Source of the DNA: Bacteroidales bacterium
Lineage (GTDB): Bacteria > Bacteroidota > Bacteroidia > Bacteroidales > ML635J-15
NCBI GenBank assembly: GCA_028686735.1
Contig: JAQUBO010000013.1
Coordinates: forward strand, 1-39,885
DNA: 39,885 nucleotides
Direction: 5' to 3'
In this document: positions 30,246-38,714 of the stretch, piece by piece
Layout: every line of letters begins with the position of its first letter
How positions within the stretch are numbered: the first letter of the stretch is position 1
Translations under genes and position numbers: made by a program
Notes under the pieces: model-generated
What the model saw: only the letters and a program-made list of their open reading frames with translations
The model's database searches: none
Told to the model about the DNA's origin: nothing

Positions 30246-31513
30246 TTTATCTCAAACCCTATATCATGTCTATAATTCATTTTGTCAAAACTAATTTTTT
30301 CTATTGTTTTATATGATTGAGTTAATGCACAAATCATATCTTTTCCAAGTGAGCTGACGGCAAGAACTCTACCTCCATTTGTAAGGATTTTATCGCCTTC
30401 TTTTTTCGTTCCTGCATGAAACAACACACTTTCTCCTTGATAATCTAGACCTAAGATTTCTTTATTTTTCTCATAATCTTCGGGGTATCCTCCCGAAACG
30501 AGCATTATTGTTGCAGCTGCATCGTTTTTAAATACTACTTTAATATTTTGAAGAGTTTTACTATATGCGGCAACAAGTATTTTTGCAAAATCAGTTTTTA
30601 GACGTAATAATACTACTTCGGTTTCGGGGTCTCCCATTCTTACGTTATATTCAATAACATAAGGCTCTCCATTAACATTAATGAGTCCAATAAAAACAAA
30701 CCCAACATAATCCATATTTTCAGACTCTAGTCCAAATATTGTTGGTTTTACAATTTTTTCTATTACTTTATTTTTAAACTCATTATTAAAGAAAGAGACT
30801 GGAGAAACAGCTCCCATTCCGCCAGTATTTAGCCCAGTATTATTTTCGCCTATTCTTTTGTAGTCTTTTGCTTCGGGTAATAACACATAGTTTTTTCCAT
30901 CAGTTACTGCAAAAATAGAGAGTTCTTCACCATCTAAAAACTCTTCGATAACGACTTTTTTGCTTGCCTCTCCAAATTTTCCAGAAAGCATATTGTTTAG
31001 TTCGCTTACAGCTGTATCATACTCTTCAATTATTAATACTCCTTTTCCTGCAGCTAGTCCGTCTGCTTTAAGTACATAAGGGGGTTTTAAGGATTTTATA
31101 AATTCCACCGCCTCATTAATATTCTCTTTTTTTGCAGTAAAATATCTAGCAGTCGGGATTTTGTACTTATGCATAAATTTTTTTGCAAAATTTTTACTTC
31201 CTTCTAGTTGAGCTGCTTTTTTGGAAGGGCCTATAATTTTAAGATTAGAAAAATCAGATTTTGATCTAAAATAATCTGTTATCCCGTTTACTAATGGGTC
31301 TTCGGGTCCCACTACAAGCATGTCTATATTTTCTATTTTGATAGCTTCGGCAATTTTATCAAAGTTGTTTACTCCTAAAGATAGGTTAGTTGCAATTAAA
31401 TCTGTTCCTGCATTTCCTGGAGCAACAAAGATATTTTTTACTAAAGTACTTTGCTTTAGTTTCCATGCAATTGCATTTTCTCTACCACCAGACCCTAAAA
31501 TTAGTACATTCAT
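30242..31513 (-). CDS. purD: Phosphoribosylamine-glycine ligase
   Basis: Second step of purine synthesis: ATP-dependent joining of glycine to phosphoribosylamine. The 423-aa protein has the N-terminal LILGSGGREN segment, the ATP-grasp core (KADGLAAGKGV, GGMGAVSPV) and YVIEYNVRMGDPE. The family usually has GGREHA at the start; here His is Asn, a small variation. No other pur gene is nearby. The gene ends in TGA, which shows that TGA is a real stop in this genome. Confidence 0.95.
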   Translation of the reverse strand: MNVLILGSGGRENAIAWKLKQSTLVKNIFVAPGNAGTDLIATNLSLGVNNFDKIAEAIKIENIDMLVVGPEDPLVNGITDYFRSKSDFSNLKIIGPSKKAAQLEGSKNFAKKFMHKYKIPTARYFTAKKENINEAVEFIKSLKPPYVLKADGLAAGKGVLIIEEYDTAVSELNNMLSGKFGEASKKVVIEEFLDGEELSIFAVTDGKNYVLLPEAKDYKRIGENNTGLNTGGMGAVSPVSFFNNEFKNKVIEKIVKPTIFGLESENMDYVGFVFIGLINVNGEPYVIEYNVRMGDPETEVVLLRLKTDFAKILVAAYSKTLQNIKVVFKNDAAATIMLVSGGYPEDYEKNKEILGLDYQGESVLFHAGTKKEGDKILTNGGRVLAVSSLGKDMICALTQSYKTIEKISFDKMNYRHDIGFEIK

Positions 31514-31595
31514 TATTAAGTTATTTATTGTTTTTAATCTAAATATTGATTTTACACACAGCTCAAAAAGTGATTGTTAATAGAGTATGATTATT

Positions 31596-32435
31596 TTACA
31601 GAAACTCATGCTCGTACACCACAATATAATCTCCAAAATCCTCTTTTATAAGATTTTCATTTTCATCAAAAAAATTTGTAACTCTATTTATTTCTTCGCC
31701 TCCAGGGCTATATGTTGATTCGGTAACCGATCCGTCATCATTATAATTGAATTTGATTTTAGCTCCCGACATAGCAAATTGTTCAACTGGTTTTTCGTTT
31801 TCATCAAATTCAAGTTTTACCCAATCAATTGTTTTACCTTTTCTGTTAAGCGTTTTTACTGCACTTATATTTCCAGCATCAGAATAATAATAATGATGAA
31901 CTTTCTCTGGTTTGTTTTTATGGTTTAACTCTTCGCGCAAGATTAGTTTTCCATTCTCGTCATACGAGTTTTTGACAGCCTCTTTTTGTTTCTTGTTTTC
32001 GTCTAAATGCTTATTGTAAACGATATCTCCTTTTGAGTTAAGCTCAACAATAGTAATTTCTTCAAGCTCATCATTTTCATCTAAAAGTGATATTTTAACA
32101 GTTTTTCCATCGTTTTGTCTTTCGTATTTTTTTATGGATGTCCAGCCTTGTTTGTTTTCTGTTTTTTCACTTATCAATTTACCACTATCGTCATACTTAT
32201 AGGATATTAGCTCTTCTATATCATCTAAGTAATTCATCCTTTTTTCGTTAATAGGTTTTCCAGTTTTATCAAATTCTGCACTTACCTCGAAAGCAACAGA
32301 GCCAGTTTCGTCAAATTCCTTATTGTAAATTAGATTTCCTGTATTATTATACTCTTGAATTTCTTGTAAAACTTTGTCTTCGGGTGCAGTTTTTAAAATC
32401 TTATAAGTTTTGATTAGTTTAATTTTTTTCGTCAT
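31596..32435 (-). CDS. YD/RHS-like repeat protein, unknown function
   Basis: A 279-aa acidic, charged protein made almost entirely of short repeats of the form (Y/F)D(D/E).G(K/N)(L/P)I.E, about ten to twelve units (YDDSGKLISE, YDENGKLILRE, FDENEKPVEQ, FDENENLIKE). The pattern resembles single-strand YD/RHS or MORN-type repeat proteins. There is no signal peptide, membrane segment, RHS core or toxin domain, so it appears cytoplasmic. It is read from its own promoter, divergently from the lipid kinase gene. Confidence 0.75.
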   Translation of the reverse strand: MTKKIKLIKTYKILKTAPEDKVLQEIQEYNNTGNLIYNKEFDETGSVAFEVSAEFDKTGKPINEKRMNYLDDIEELISYKYDDSGKLISEKTENKQGWTSIKKYERQNDGKTVKISLLDENDELEEITIVELNSKGDIVYNKHLDENKKQKEAVKNSYDENGKLILREELNHKNKPEKVHHYYYSDAGNISAVKTLNRKGKTIDWVKLEFDENEKPVEQFAMSGAKIKFNYNDDGSVTESTYSPGGEEINRVTNFFDENENLIKEDFGDYIVVYEHEFL

Positions 32436-32457
32436 AATTTTTTGTCTTAAATAAATA

Positions 32458-32488
32458 CAAATCTACGATTTAGTATCAACTTATTAAA
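32458..32488 (-). promoter_or_regulatory. Promoter of the YD-repeat gene
   Basis: On the minus strand TTTA, 19 bases, TAGATTTG. The -7 box is exact and the -33 box has one mismatch. Confidence 0.55.
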
Positions 32489-32505
32489 AAATACTTTGAA
32501 TAAAA

Positions 32506-32537
32506 TTTAGTAAATTCATGCAAATATTGTAAAATTG
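32506..32537 (+). promoter_or_regulatory. Possible promoter of the lipid kinase gene
   Basis: TTTA, 20 bases, TAAAATTG: each box has one mismatch. It lies back to back with the YD-repeat promoter in the divergent gap and would give a leader of about 10 bases to the TTG start. Confidence 0.35.
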
Positions 32538-32553
32538 CTAAAAATTTAATGAC

Positions 32554-33486
32554 TTGGAACAACAAATAAATACAAAGTATTTCTTTATAATAAACCCAAA
32601 TGCTGGTAACGAGGGGGGTTCTCATGAGTGGCCAAAGATAGTAAATATGCTCAAATCTAACAGTATTGAGTACGATTTTGCATTTACAGAACATGTAGGA
32701 CACGCCGAAAAAATTGTAAGCCAAAAAATTTCAGAAACATATCGTAAATTTATTGTAGTTGGGGGTGATGGTACTTTGAATGAAGTAACAAATGGTATTT
32801 TTAAACAAAAATTTGCACCAACTACCGAAATTTATCTTGGCTTAATACAAATGGGAACAGGAAACGACTGGGCACGTTATTACGATATGAAACCAGATTA
32901 TGATGAAGAAATGGCACGATTAATAAATTGTCCCTCACGAATTCAAGATGTTGGCAAAATGAAATATAGCTTAGAGGGAGAACAAAAATCAGCATATTTT
33001 ATAAATATTGCAGGCTTATGTTTCGACTCCGTAGTTGTAAAAGCAACAAATGAAATGAAACAGCGCGGCCGAAGAACAAAATTTGCATATTTAATAAGCC
33101 TTTTAAAAAGTCTTATTAAATATAAACCTTGGCATTTAAAAATAAATATTAATGATGAAATACTCGAAGGTAAATTTCTATCTATCAGTATAGGTAATGG
33201 AAAATACTCGGGTGGCGGAATGATGCAAACGCCTGAAGCAAAAATTGATGATGGATATTTACATGTTACAATATATCAAAATATGCCTAAATATAAAATT
33301 ATAACTAATGTAAATAAATTATATAATTCAAAAATTCTTGATATCAAACAAGTCCGGTCATTTAAAACAAAAGGTTTTACCATTGAATCTAAAGAGCCGA
33401 TTTTTGCCGAAACAGATGGTGAAATAATAGGGAGTACTCCTTATGAAATTAGTATTTTACCTAGTTCTCTTAATGTTATTGTTTGA
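32554..33486 (+). CDS. Diacylglycerol kinase family lipid kinase
   Basis: A 310-aa soluble protein of the DagK/YegS/sphingosine kinase family, which phosphorylates diacylglycerol or a related lipid at the membrane. It has the INPNAG opening, the nucleotide-binding GGDGTLNEV motif and MGTGNDWARY. The start codon must be TTG: no ATG or GTG lies in frame between it and the stop at 32539. The start gives an N-terminus of normal length. The gene ends in tandem stops TGA-TAA. The exact lipid substrate cannot be read from sequence. Confidence 0.9.
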   Translation: MEQQINTKYFFIINPNAGNEGGSHEWPKIVNMLKSNSIEYDFAFTEHVGHAEKIVSQKISETYRKFIVVGGDGTLNEVTNGIFKQKFAPTTEIYLGLIQMGTGNDWARYYDMKPDYDEEMARLINCPSRIQDVGKMKYSLEGEQKSAYFINIAGLCFDSVVVKATNEMKQRGRRTKFAYLISLLKSLIKYKPWHLKININDEILEGKFLSISIGNGKYSGGGMMQTPEAKIDDGYLHVTIYQNMPKYKIITNVNKLYNSKILDIKQVRSFKTKGFTIESKEPIFAETDGEIIGSTPYEISILPSSLNVIV

Positions 33487-33567
33487 TAAAATGTACTACT
33501 AATTCGCATATATACTTGCATAATTATGTGTTAATCCCCAAACTGACGAATAAATAAGGGCACAATA

Positions 33568-34350
33568 TTATGGCTCAAGAGTTAACAAAACACTATCAAT
33601 CCCAAACACATAGTCATCAATAACATTAAGAGATTTGGCGAGTTCGCACCCGTTAAAACCAATAAAATCTTCATACGATATTTTTTCGACATATTGTTTT
33701 AGGAATTCTTTTGAAACAGGATTAAATGTCCAATGCCATTTTTCTTCGTTATATCCCGTAGTTCTATTTTTAGTGTAAACTTGATAAAATCCATAGTTTG
33801 CTGCATTTTCGCACATCCACTTATAAGCTTTTTTACCCTCTTCTGTTTCAAAGAAATTTAATCTAGTACTAAACATATCAATGTCTGTTCCCCAGTGATG
33901 ACGCGAAGTGCCAGGCATCGCAATATATTTAAGTGCTAATTTAGCAGCCTCAGTTGAATTAGATGAATTTGCATATCGTGAATTCCAAAGCCACGCTTGC
34001 GTTTCGTAACTTCGATATGATGATATAATACCAAGGTTTACTCCCTCTTTAGCCGCAGCTTCAAACATTTCAATAAATGGATCAAGTACATCTTTATGAA
34101 CGTATTCTGTCCTTATTAAACAGTATTTTTGTGGTACAACTACAAATAAAGAATCGTTTTGAGGATTTATTTTCCCAAGCAAATATTTTTTATCAATATC
34201 AGGATATTGGGACTCGGTTTCTACGATATCTACAGAGTCAGTAATGGGTTTGCTTATGGTATTATTTGTTTTGTCAGTCGAATTGGCTCCATTGCATGAA
34301 AATATACATGGAATTAGCCCTATTATTATTAATTTTTGAAATTTATTCAT
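33568..34350 (-). CDS. D-alanyl-D-alanine carboxypeptidase family (M15, VanY-like) lipoprotein
   Basis: A 260-aa zinc peptidase acting on peptidoglycan peptides in the periplasm. The signal peptide ends in IFSC (Cys19), a probable lipobox. Metal and catalytic residues are present: His151 and Asp158 in SRHHWGTDIDM, Glu203 and His206 in EEKWHW. SSYRSYETQ is also typical. Residues 20-50 are a Ser/Thr/Asn-rich linker. Its ATG overlaps the end of the transketolase gene by eight bases (ATGAATAA). Confidence 0.92.
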   Translation of the reverse strand: MNKFQKLIIIGLIPCIFSCNGANSTDKTNNTISKPITDSVDIVETESQYPDIDKKYLLGKINPQNDSLFVVVPQKYCLIRTEYVHKDVLDPFIEMFEAAAKEGVNLGIISSYRSYETQAWLWNSRYANSSNSTEAAKLALKYIAMPGTSRHHWGTDIDMFSTRLNFFETEEGKKAYKWMCENAANYGFYQVYTKNRTTGYNEEKWHWTFNPVSKEFLKQYVEKISYEDFIGFNGCELAKSLNVIDDYVFGIDSVLLTLEP

Positions 34351-35302
34351 TTATAAGTTGTAAACAGTTTGTTAAAATACTATCTGTATCAAGTTTGTAA
34401 ATTTTAAGTAATTCGTGAGGCTTACCAGATTCTCCAAAACTATCGGGCATCCCGCATATTTTCATTTTTGTAGGATAATTTTGTGATAATACTTCGGCAA
34501 TAGCACCTCCTAATCCTCCATTTATTTGGTGTTCTTCTATTGTTATGACTTTATGCGTTTTTTTTGCGGAATTAATTATAGCATTTTTATCAATAGGTTT
34601 AATAGTGTGTATATTGATAACATCTGCCGAGAAACCTTTATTTTTTAGTATATCAGCAACTAATAAAGCTGTCCAAACCATAGAGCCTGTTGCAATAATA
34701 CTAATATCTTCTCCTTTTTTTAAAACTTGTGCTTTGCCTATTGTAAAATCATCATTTAGTGATGTAAAATTAGGGACTGGTTCTCTGCCATATCTTATAT
34801 AAACTGGAGAGTTTATTTGTTTGACAGCAGCAATTGTAGCAAGTTTAGTTTGGTTTTCGTCACATGGAGATAATACACATATATTTGGCAAAACTCTCAT
34901 TACTGCAATATCTTCTAGTGCTTGGTGTGTCGCTCCATCTGGACCAACCGAAACTCCTGCATGAGCACCTCCAATTATTGCATGAATATTATTATAGCAA
35001 AGCGAAATTCTTATTTGGTCTGTTGTTCGCATGGCTGAAAAAACGGCATAAGTCGAAAAGACAGGTATTTTGCCTGATAGTGAGAGCCCGGCCGAAACTG
35101 CTGCTGCATTTTGTTCGGCAATACCTAAGGAAATAAATCGATTTGGGAATTTTTCTTTAAAAAAGTCTGTACCTACCGATTTAGTTATATCAGACCCGAT
35201 TACTATTAAATTTTTGTGGTTTTCTCCTAGTTCAGCAAGTGCTTTGCCAAAACCGTTTTTCATTTGTGTAATTTCCATCATTCTATTATTTACGCTATTC
35301 AT
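34343..35302 (-). CDS. Transketolase, C-terminal subunit
   Basis: Half of a split transketolase, about 319 aa, containing the pyrimidine-binding domain with the TPP-activating Glu (GIAEQNAAA), the HAGVSVGPDGATHQ segment and the C-terminal domain. The pyrophosphate-binding N-terminal half (GDG..N motif) is absent here; in many Bacteroidota it is encoded right upstream, but here queD is there instead. The chosen ATG (35302) overlaps the queD stop by eight bases (ATGAATAG), the same overlap style as with the next gene; an ATG at 35281 is also possible, and starts further upstream are unlikely. The enzyme needs a partner from elsewhere in the genome to act in the pentose phosphate pathway. Confidence 0.9.
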   Translation of the reverse strand: MNSVNNRMMEITQMKNGFGKALAELGENHKNLIVIGSDITKSVGTDFFKEKFPNRFISLGIAEQNAAAVSAGLSLSGKIPVFSTYAVFSAMRTTDQIRISLCYNNIHAIIGGAHAGVSVGPDGATHQALEDIAVMRVLPNICVLSPCDENQTKLATIAAVKQINSPVYIRYGREPVPNFTSLNDDFTIGKAQVLKKGEDISIIATGSMVWTALLVADILKNKGFSADVINIHTIKPIDKNAIINSAKKTHKVITIEEHQINGGLGGAIAEVLSQNYPTKMKICGMPDSFGESGKPHELLKIYKLDTDSILTNCLQLINE

Positions 35303-35747
35303 TTTGATCCGAGGCATACCATTCGGCATAAGAATTTGTTGTCTCGTGTAATTTTACACTATAAAGTTTTATGTTTTGAGGTAATAAAGGTGTTATTATA
35401 TTTGCAAAATGAATTACCATATTTTCAGCAGTTGGTTGAAAATCCACAATATGGAGACGTTTAAATAGTTTGTTCTCATTTTTAAAATATTTTGTGTCTT
35501 CCTCGCTGCTAAGCAAAACGCTATGATCATATTTATCAACAATATTTGGTTTTACAATTTTCTTTAATAGACCGAAATCAAGTACCATACCTAGTTTTGT
35601 TGATTGAGTGTCGGCTTCAGGTTTTCCAATTACTGTAACCGCCAGTTTATATGTGTGTCCATGTATATTTCGGCATAAACCATCATAATTATGTAAAGCG
35701 TGAGCCATCTCGAACTCAAACATCTTTGTTACTCTAATTTTAGTCAT
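35295..35747 (-). CDS. queD: 6-pyruvoyl-tetrahydropterin synthase family / 6-carboxytetrahydropterin synthase
   Basis: A 150-aa member of the PTPS/QueD family, converting dihydroneopterin triphosphate to a pterin; in most bacteria a queuosine step. Zinc ligands are His16, His29 and His31 (NIHGHTY), and the catalytic Cys25 is present, with DHSVLL and PTAEN. The ATG at 35747 is chosen because the alternative TTG (35771) lies inside the predicted promoter. No other que genes are nearby. It is the first gene of the queD-transketolase-peptidase operon. Confidence 0.88.
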   Translation of the reverse strand: MTKIRVTKMFEFEMAHALHNYDGLCRNIHGHTYKLAVTVIGKPEADTQSTKLGMVLDFGLLKKIVKPNIVDKYDHSVLLSSEEDTKYFKNENKLFKRLHIVDFQPTAENMVIHFANIITPLLPQNIKLYSVKLHETTNSYAEWYASDQNE

Positions 35748-35768
35748 TGTACTAGTTTTAATAATAAA

Positions 35769-35799
35769 CAAAGTTAGCTATTTTTTTGTTCTGTTTAAA
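35769..35799 (-). promoter_or_regulatory. Promoter of the queD operon
   Basis: On the minus strand TTTA, 19 bases, TAACTTTG, the same boxes as in front of yceD. The transcript would begin about 15 bases before the ATG. Confidence 0.6.
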
Positions 35800-35847
35800 G
35801 TTTATGTTTTTTAGATTATAAATTTGATAAATAGATTTGCAATAATG

Positions 35848-35878
35848 TCTGTTTTTGAATAACAAAATATTATTTTTG
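35848..35878 (+). promoter_or_regulatory. Promoter of the polyprenyl synthase gene
   Basis: TCTG, 19 bases, TATTTTTG: the -7 box is exact. It overlaps the GTG at 35878, which argues for the ATG at 35896 as the true start. Confidence 0.5.
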
Positions 35879-35895
35879 TGTTTTTAAATGAATAT

Positions 35896-36867
35896 ATGAA
35901 TTTTAAAAAGATTACAAATGAAATAGAATCGGATCTCAAAATATTTGAGCAATTATTAAATAATGTTGCAGGGGATTCTGAATTAGTTGTAAAAGAAGTA
36001 TTAGATTATATTTTTGAATCTAAAGGGAAACGAATAAGACCTGTGCTTGTTTATTTATGTGCTAGGTTATTTGCCGGTTCAACACAATCGACACATAATG
36101 CTGCTATTTTAATAGAAATTATGCATACGGCGACATTACTACACGACGACGTTGTTGATAAAGCGAACTTAAGACGTGGAAAAAAAACTCTAAATAATAA
36201 GTGGGACGATAAAACGGCAATACTTACAGGAGATTATTTGTTTGCGAAAGCAATGAAACTTGCTACAGATAATAATGAGTATTACTTGTTTGATATAATT
36301 ACACCAGCTATTATGAGCATGAGTTTAGGTGAGTTGCAACAAATGGATAAAAGCAGGAAATTTGATGTTGACGAAAAGAAATATTACGAAATTATTCGCA
36401 ATAAAACTGCAGCTTTGATTGCGGTAAGTTGTCAAGCTGGTGCTTATACGGGAGGTGCAAATCAAGAACAAATAAAGGTAATTACTGAGTTTGGCGAAAT
36501 TCTGGGAATGATTTTTCAAATTAAAGATGATATATTAGATTATACTGGAAATAATAATACTGGTAAAGAAGTCGGAGTTGACATAAAAGAAGGAAAAGTA
36601 ACTTTGCCTCTTATCATGACTTGGAAAAGTTTAAGCGAAAATGATAGAAAAATCTTACTATATTATTGGGAGAAGGCTGCAAATTGCGAAGGGGGGCAAA
36701 AATTTATTATAAACATGGTTAAAAATAAAAATGGAATTCTGCTTTCAAATAATATAATGCTTGATTACAAAAACAGGGCAAATAATATACTTTTAGAATT
36801 ACCAAATAATAAGGTAAGATTAGCATTGTCTAAATTAATTGACTATGTTATTGATAGAGATAAATAA
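35896..36867 (+). CDS. Polyprenyl diphosphate synthase (octaprenyl/heptaprenyl type)
   Basis: Builds the long isoprenoid tail of menaquinone by adding isopentenyl units. The 323-aa protein has the first aspartate-rich motif LLHDDVVDKANLRRG (Asp84, Asp85, Asp88) and the second, QIKDDILDY. GKRIRP is the usual N-terminal substrate-binding segment. Length fits long-chain trans-prenyl synthases; chain length cannot be fixed by eye. It is transcribed alone, divergently from queD and convergently with deoC. Confidence 0.92.
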   Translation: MNFKKITNEIESDLKIFEQLLNNVAGDSELVVKEVLDYIFESKGKRIRPVLVYLCARLFAGSTQSTHNAAILIEIMHTATLLHDDVVDKANLRRGKKTLNNKWDDKTAILTGDYLFAKAMKLATDNNEYYLFDIITPAIMSMSLGELQQMDKSRKFDVDEKKYYEIIRNKTAALIAVSCQAGAYTGGANQEQIKVITEFGEILGMIFQIKDDILDYTGNNNTGKEVGVDIKEGKVTLPLIMTWKSLSENDRKILLYYWEKAANCEGGQKFIINMVKNKNGILLSNNIMLDYKNRANNILLELPNNKVRLALSKLIDYVIDRDK

Positions 36868-36888
36868 ATAAACGATTTACTCCTTTTA

Positions 36889-36984
36889 GTCAGTTCGACA
36901 AGCCATTAGTATTGCATCGCACTGCATTGCGTGTGCTCGTAGTAAACGGACTTGGTTATGTATTAAACTAATTCGGCAACTGAC
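36889..36984. repeat. Possible remnant of a small dispersed repeat between convergent genes
   Basis: GTCAGTT (36889-36895) and AACTGAC (36978-36984) are inverted ends around a stretch clearly richer in GC than its surroundings, with internal self-complementary bits such as CGCACTGCATTGCG. It does not look like a simple terminator and codes for nothing evident. Confidence 0.3.
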
Positions 36985-37001
36985 TTATTTATTGGCAGAA
37001 A

Positions 37002-37880
37002 CTAGAAATATTTTACTTCTTTATTTTTTCCGTTAAGAGTATTAAGATCTGTTAAAATACTATTTGCTAAGCGAGATGCACCTAATCTAAATAATTTATT
37101 ATTAAGCCATTTGTTGCCAAGTACTTTTTCAACTATTTGATAATAAATAATGGCATCTTCGCTTGTTGACATTCCACCAGAAGGTTTTATGCCAACTTTA
37201 CGTCCCGTTTTTTCGTAATAATCTTTTATTGCAGAACACATTGTATAAACAGCTTCGGGTGTTGCCGAAACAGATGTTTTTCCTGTAGATGTTTTAATAA
37301 AGTCGGCTCCAGCTTCCATAGCAATAATGCTTGCAAGATGTATATTATTGGTATTAATAAGTTCGCCAGTTTCTAAAATGACTTTAAGATGGGCATTGCC
37401 AATCGATTCTTTAATTATCTGTATTTCGGCAGCTACTTTATTGTAATTTTTTTCCAAAAACGCACCAACCGAAATAACAATATCAATTTCATTAGCACCT
37501 TTATGTACCGTTAATTCGCATTCTGCGGCTTTTACTGAAATAAAGGTTTGGGAAGCTGGAAACCCTGCACCTACTGCTGCAATGTTAACATCTTTTGTTG
37601 TAAGATGGTCTTTTACAGTTGGGACTAATGAAGGATATACACAAATAGCTGCAACATTTTTATATTGAGGAAAATGTGAGGAAAACTTACTGACTTTATT
37701 AGTCATTGTTGTAATCTTCTCTGTTGTATCTGTGGCGTTTAAACTTGTAAGATCAATGCAATTAAGTAATTGAAGTAGTATTTCCTTATTCTTTAATTTG
37801 TTGGTATCTTTCTTTAATTCAGATAGTTCTGTGTCCATAAGTTTTTTTGACGGTACCTTGCTATATTCGTAATCTTTCAT
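37002..37880 (-). CDS. deoC: Deoxyribose-phosphate aldolase
   Basis: Cleaves deoxyribose 5-phosphate to glyceraldehyde 3-phosphate and acetaldehyde in nucleoside catabolism. From the ATG at 37880 it is 292 aa, longer at the N-terminus than the roughly 220-260 aa common form, as in several Bacteroidota. The key residues are visible: EIDIVIS with the catalytic Asp, the Schiff-base Lys in FIKTSTG, and the second Lys in GIKPSGG. A TTG further upstream (37904) overlaps the predicted -7 box and is rejected as start. No other deo gene is adjacent. Confidence 0.94.
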   Translation of the reverse strand: MKDYEYSKVPSKKLMDTELSELKKDTNKLKNKEILLQLLNCIDLTSLNATDTTEKITTMTNKVSKFSSHFPQYKNVAAICVYPSLVPTVKDHLTTKDVNIAAVGAGFPASQTFISVKAAECELTVHKGANEIDIVISVGAFLEKNYNKVAAEIQIIKESIGNAHLKVILETGELINTNNIHLASIIAMEAGADFIKTSTGKTSVSATPEAVYTMCSAIKDYYEKTGRKVGIKPSGGMSTSEDAIIYYQIVEKVLGNKWLNNKLFRLGASRLANSILTDLNTLNGKNKEVKYF

Positions 37881-37901
37881 ATTTATAGTTTTTTGATTTA
37901 T

Positions 37902-37909
37902 CAAAGATA
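37902..37909 (-). promoter_or_regulatory. -7 box of deoC (TATCTTTG)
   Basis: An exact TAnnTTTG match on the minus strand, 21 bases upstream of the ATG. No clear -33 box is seen. Confidence 0.45.
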
Positions 37910-38004
37910 ATAAATTAGTTTATATTGAGTTACTTTAATATTGTTTTTATGTTCTTCCAAATAGAGTGCATTCTTCTTATTATCATATACATTGGTGTTA
38001 AATA

Positions 38005-38400
38005 TTAAATGCATTTATATATCCAAAAACTTTGCTCTGTAGTTGCATTGGGATTTATTGTAAAGATATTATCTTTATTCAAACTAGGGTATTCTTTAAT
38101 GCAAAGATAATATATTCCAACTTCAAGTTTCTGCGTAAATTCTCCTACAGTGCATTTAGTACTATCTGAGGTGGCGAATAATTCATTTAATGACAAAGAG
38201 GAGGTGTCTGCTATAACTTTATTTACAAAATAAATATATCCAGAATAAGGTGCATAAGTTCTAAAACTTGCATCGAATACACAATTACCTTCTCCGTATT
38301 GTAATGTGCCTGTAATACCTGATTTTAGAGTATTCGTGCTACATGCTGATAAAAAAACAGACAATACCATCGCTACAAGTATTATTGTTTTTGTTTTCAT
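38005..38400 (-). CDS. Small putative lipoprotein, unknown function
   Basis: A 131-aa protein with a clear lipoprotein signal (VLSVFLSAC, Cys20). The mature part is beta-rich: it begins GITGTLQYGEGNC and has later strands GYIYFVNK and KLEVGIYYLCIKEYP, which suggests a small transthyretin or prealbumin-like beta sandwich (inference). Four cysteines in the mature region could form disulfides. It has no operon partner. Confidence 0.75.
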   Translation of the reverse strand: MKTKTIILVAMVLSVFLSACSTNTLKSGITGTLQYGEGNCVFDASFRTYAPYSGYIYFVNKVIADTSSLSLNELFATSDSTKCTVGEFTQKLEVGIYYLCIKEYPSLNKDNIFTINPNATTEQSFWIYKCI

Positions 38401-38404
38401 AGTG

Positions 38405-38412
38405 CAAATATA
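38405..38412 (-). promoter_or_regulatory. -7 box (TATATTTG) immediately before the small lipoprotein gene
   Basis: An exact TAnnTTTG on the minus strand only four bases before the ATG; a transcript would begin at or next to the start codon. No -33 box is evident. Confidence 0.35.
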
Positions 38413-38584
38413 TAAAAAATATATAATCAGCTTGGTTCAGACGCAATAATAATAGTTTTCTGACCGACATTATATGCAAATTAAGACTACATAGTTTTCA
38501 ACAAACGAGGTTTAACATCTCTAGTAAACACTAATCATACTTTAATAATGCCTACAGATACACCTAATAGTAAACTATAAATAG

Positions 38585-38626
38585 TACATTTGTAATACAA
38601 ACCTAGTGTTTTTTTTATTATATTTG
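38585..38626 (+). promoter_or_regulatory. Two -7 boxes upstream of the beta-helix gene
   Basis: TACATTTG (38585-38592) and TATATTTG (38619-38626) are both exact. The second would give a leader of about 80 bases to the ATG at 38715. Apart from these and the leftward box near 38405, the 314-base gap 38401-38714 holds nothing recognisable. Confidence 0.35.
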
Positions 38627-38714
38627 TAGTATAGTTATTAAATTTGCCACATTTATAGGGCTTATACCAAACTTCAAGACCAAGAAAAGAGTCCGTAGAA
38701 TAAAACATAAAAAT

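Noticed and set aside
35748..35771. Longer queD start at TTG
   Set aside because: It overlaps the predicted -7 box and adds residues not expected in the family.
36868..37001. Shared terminator for the convergent genes
   Set aside because: The inverted repeats are short, far apart or without a T tract, so a terminator is not supported.
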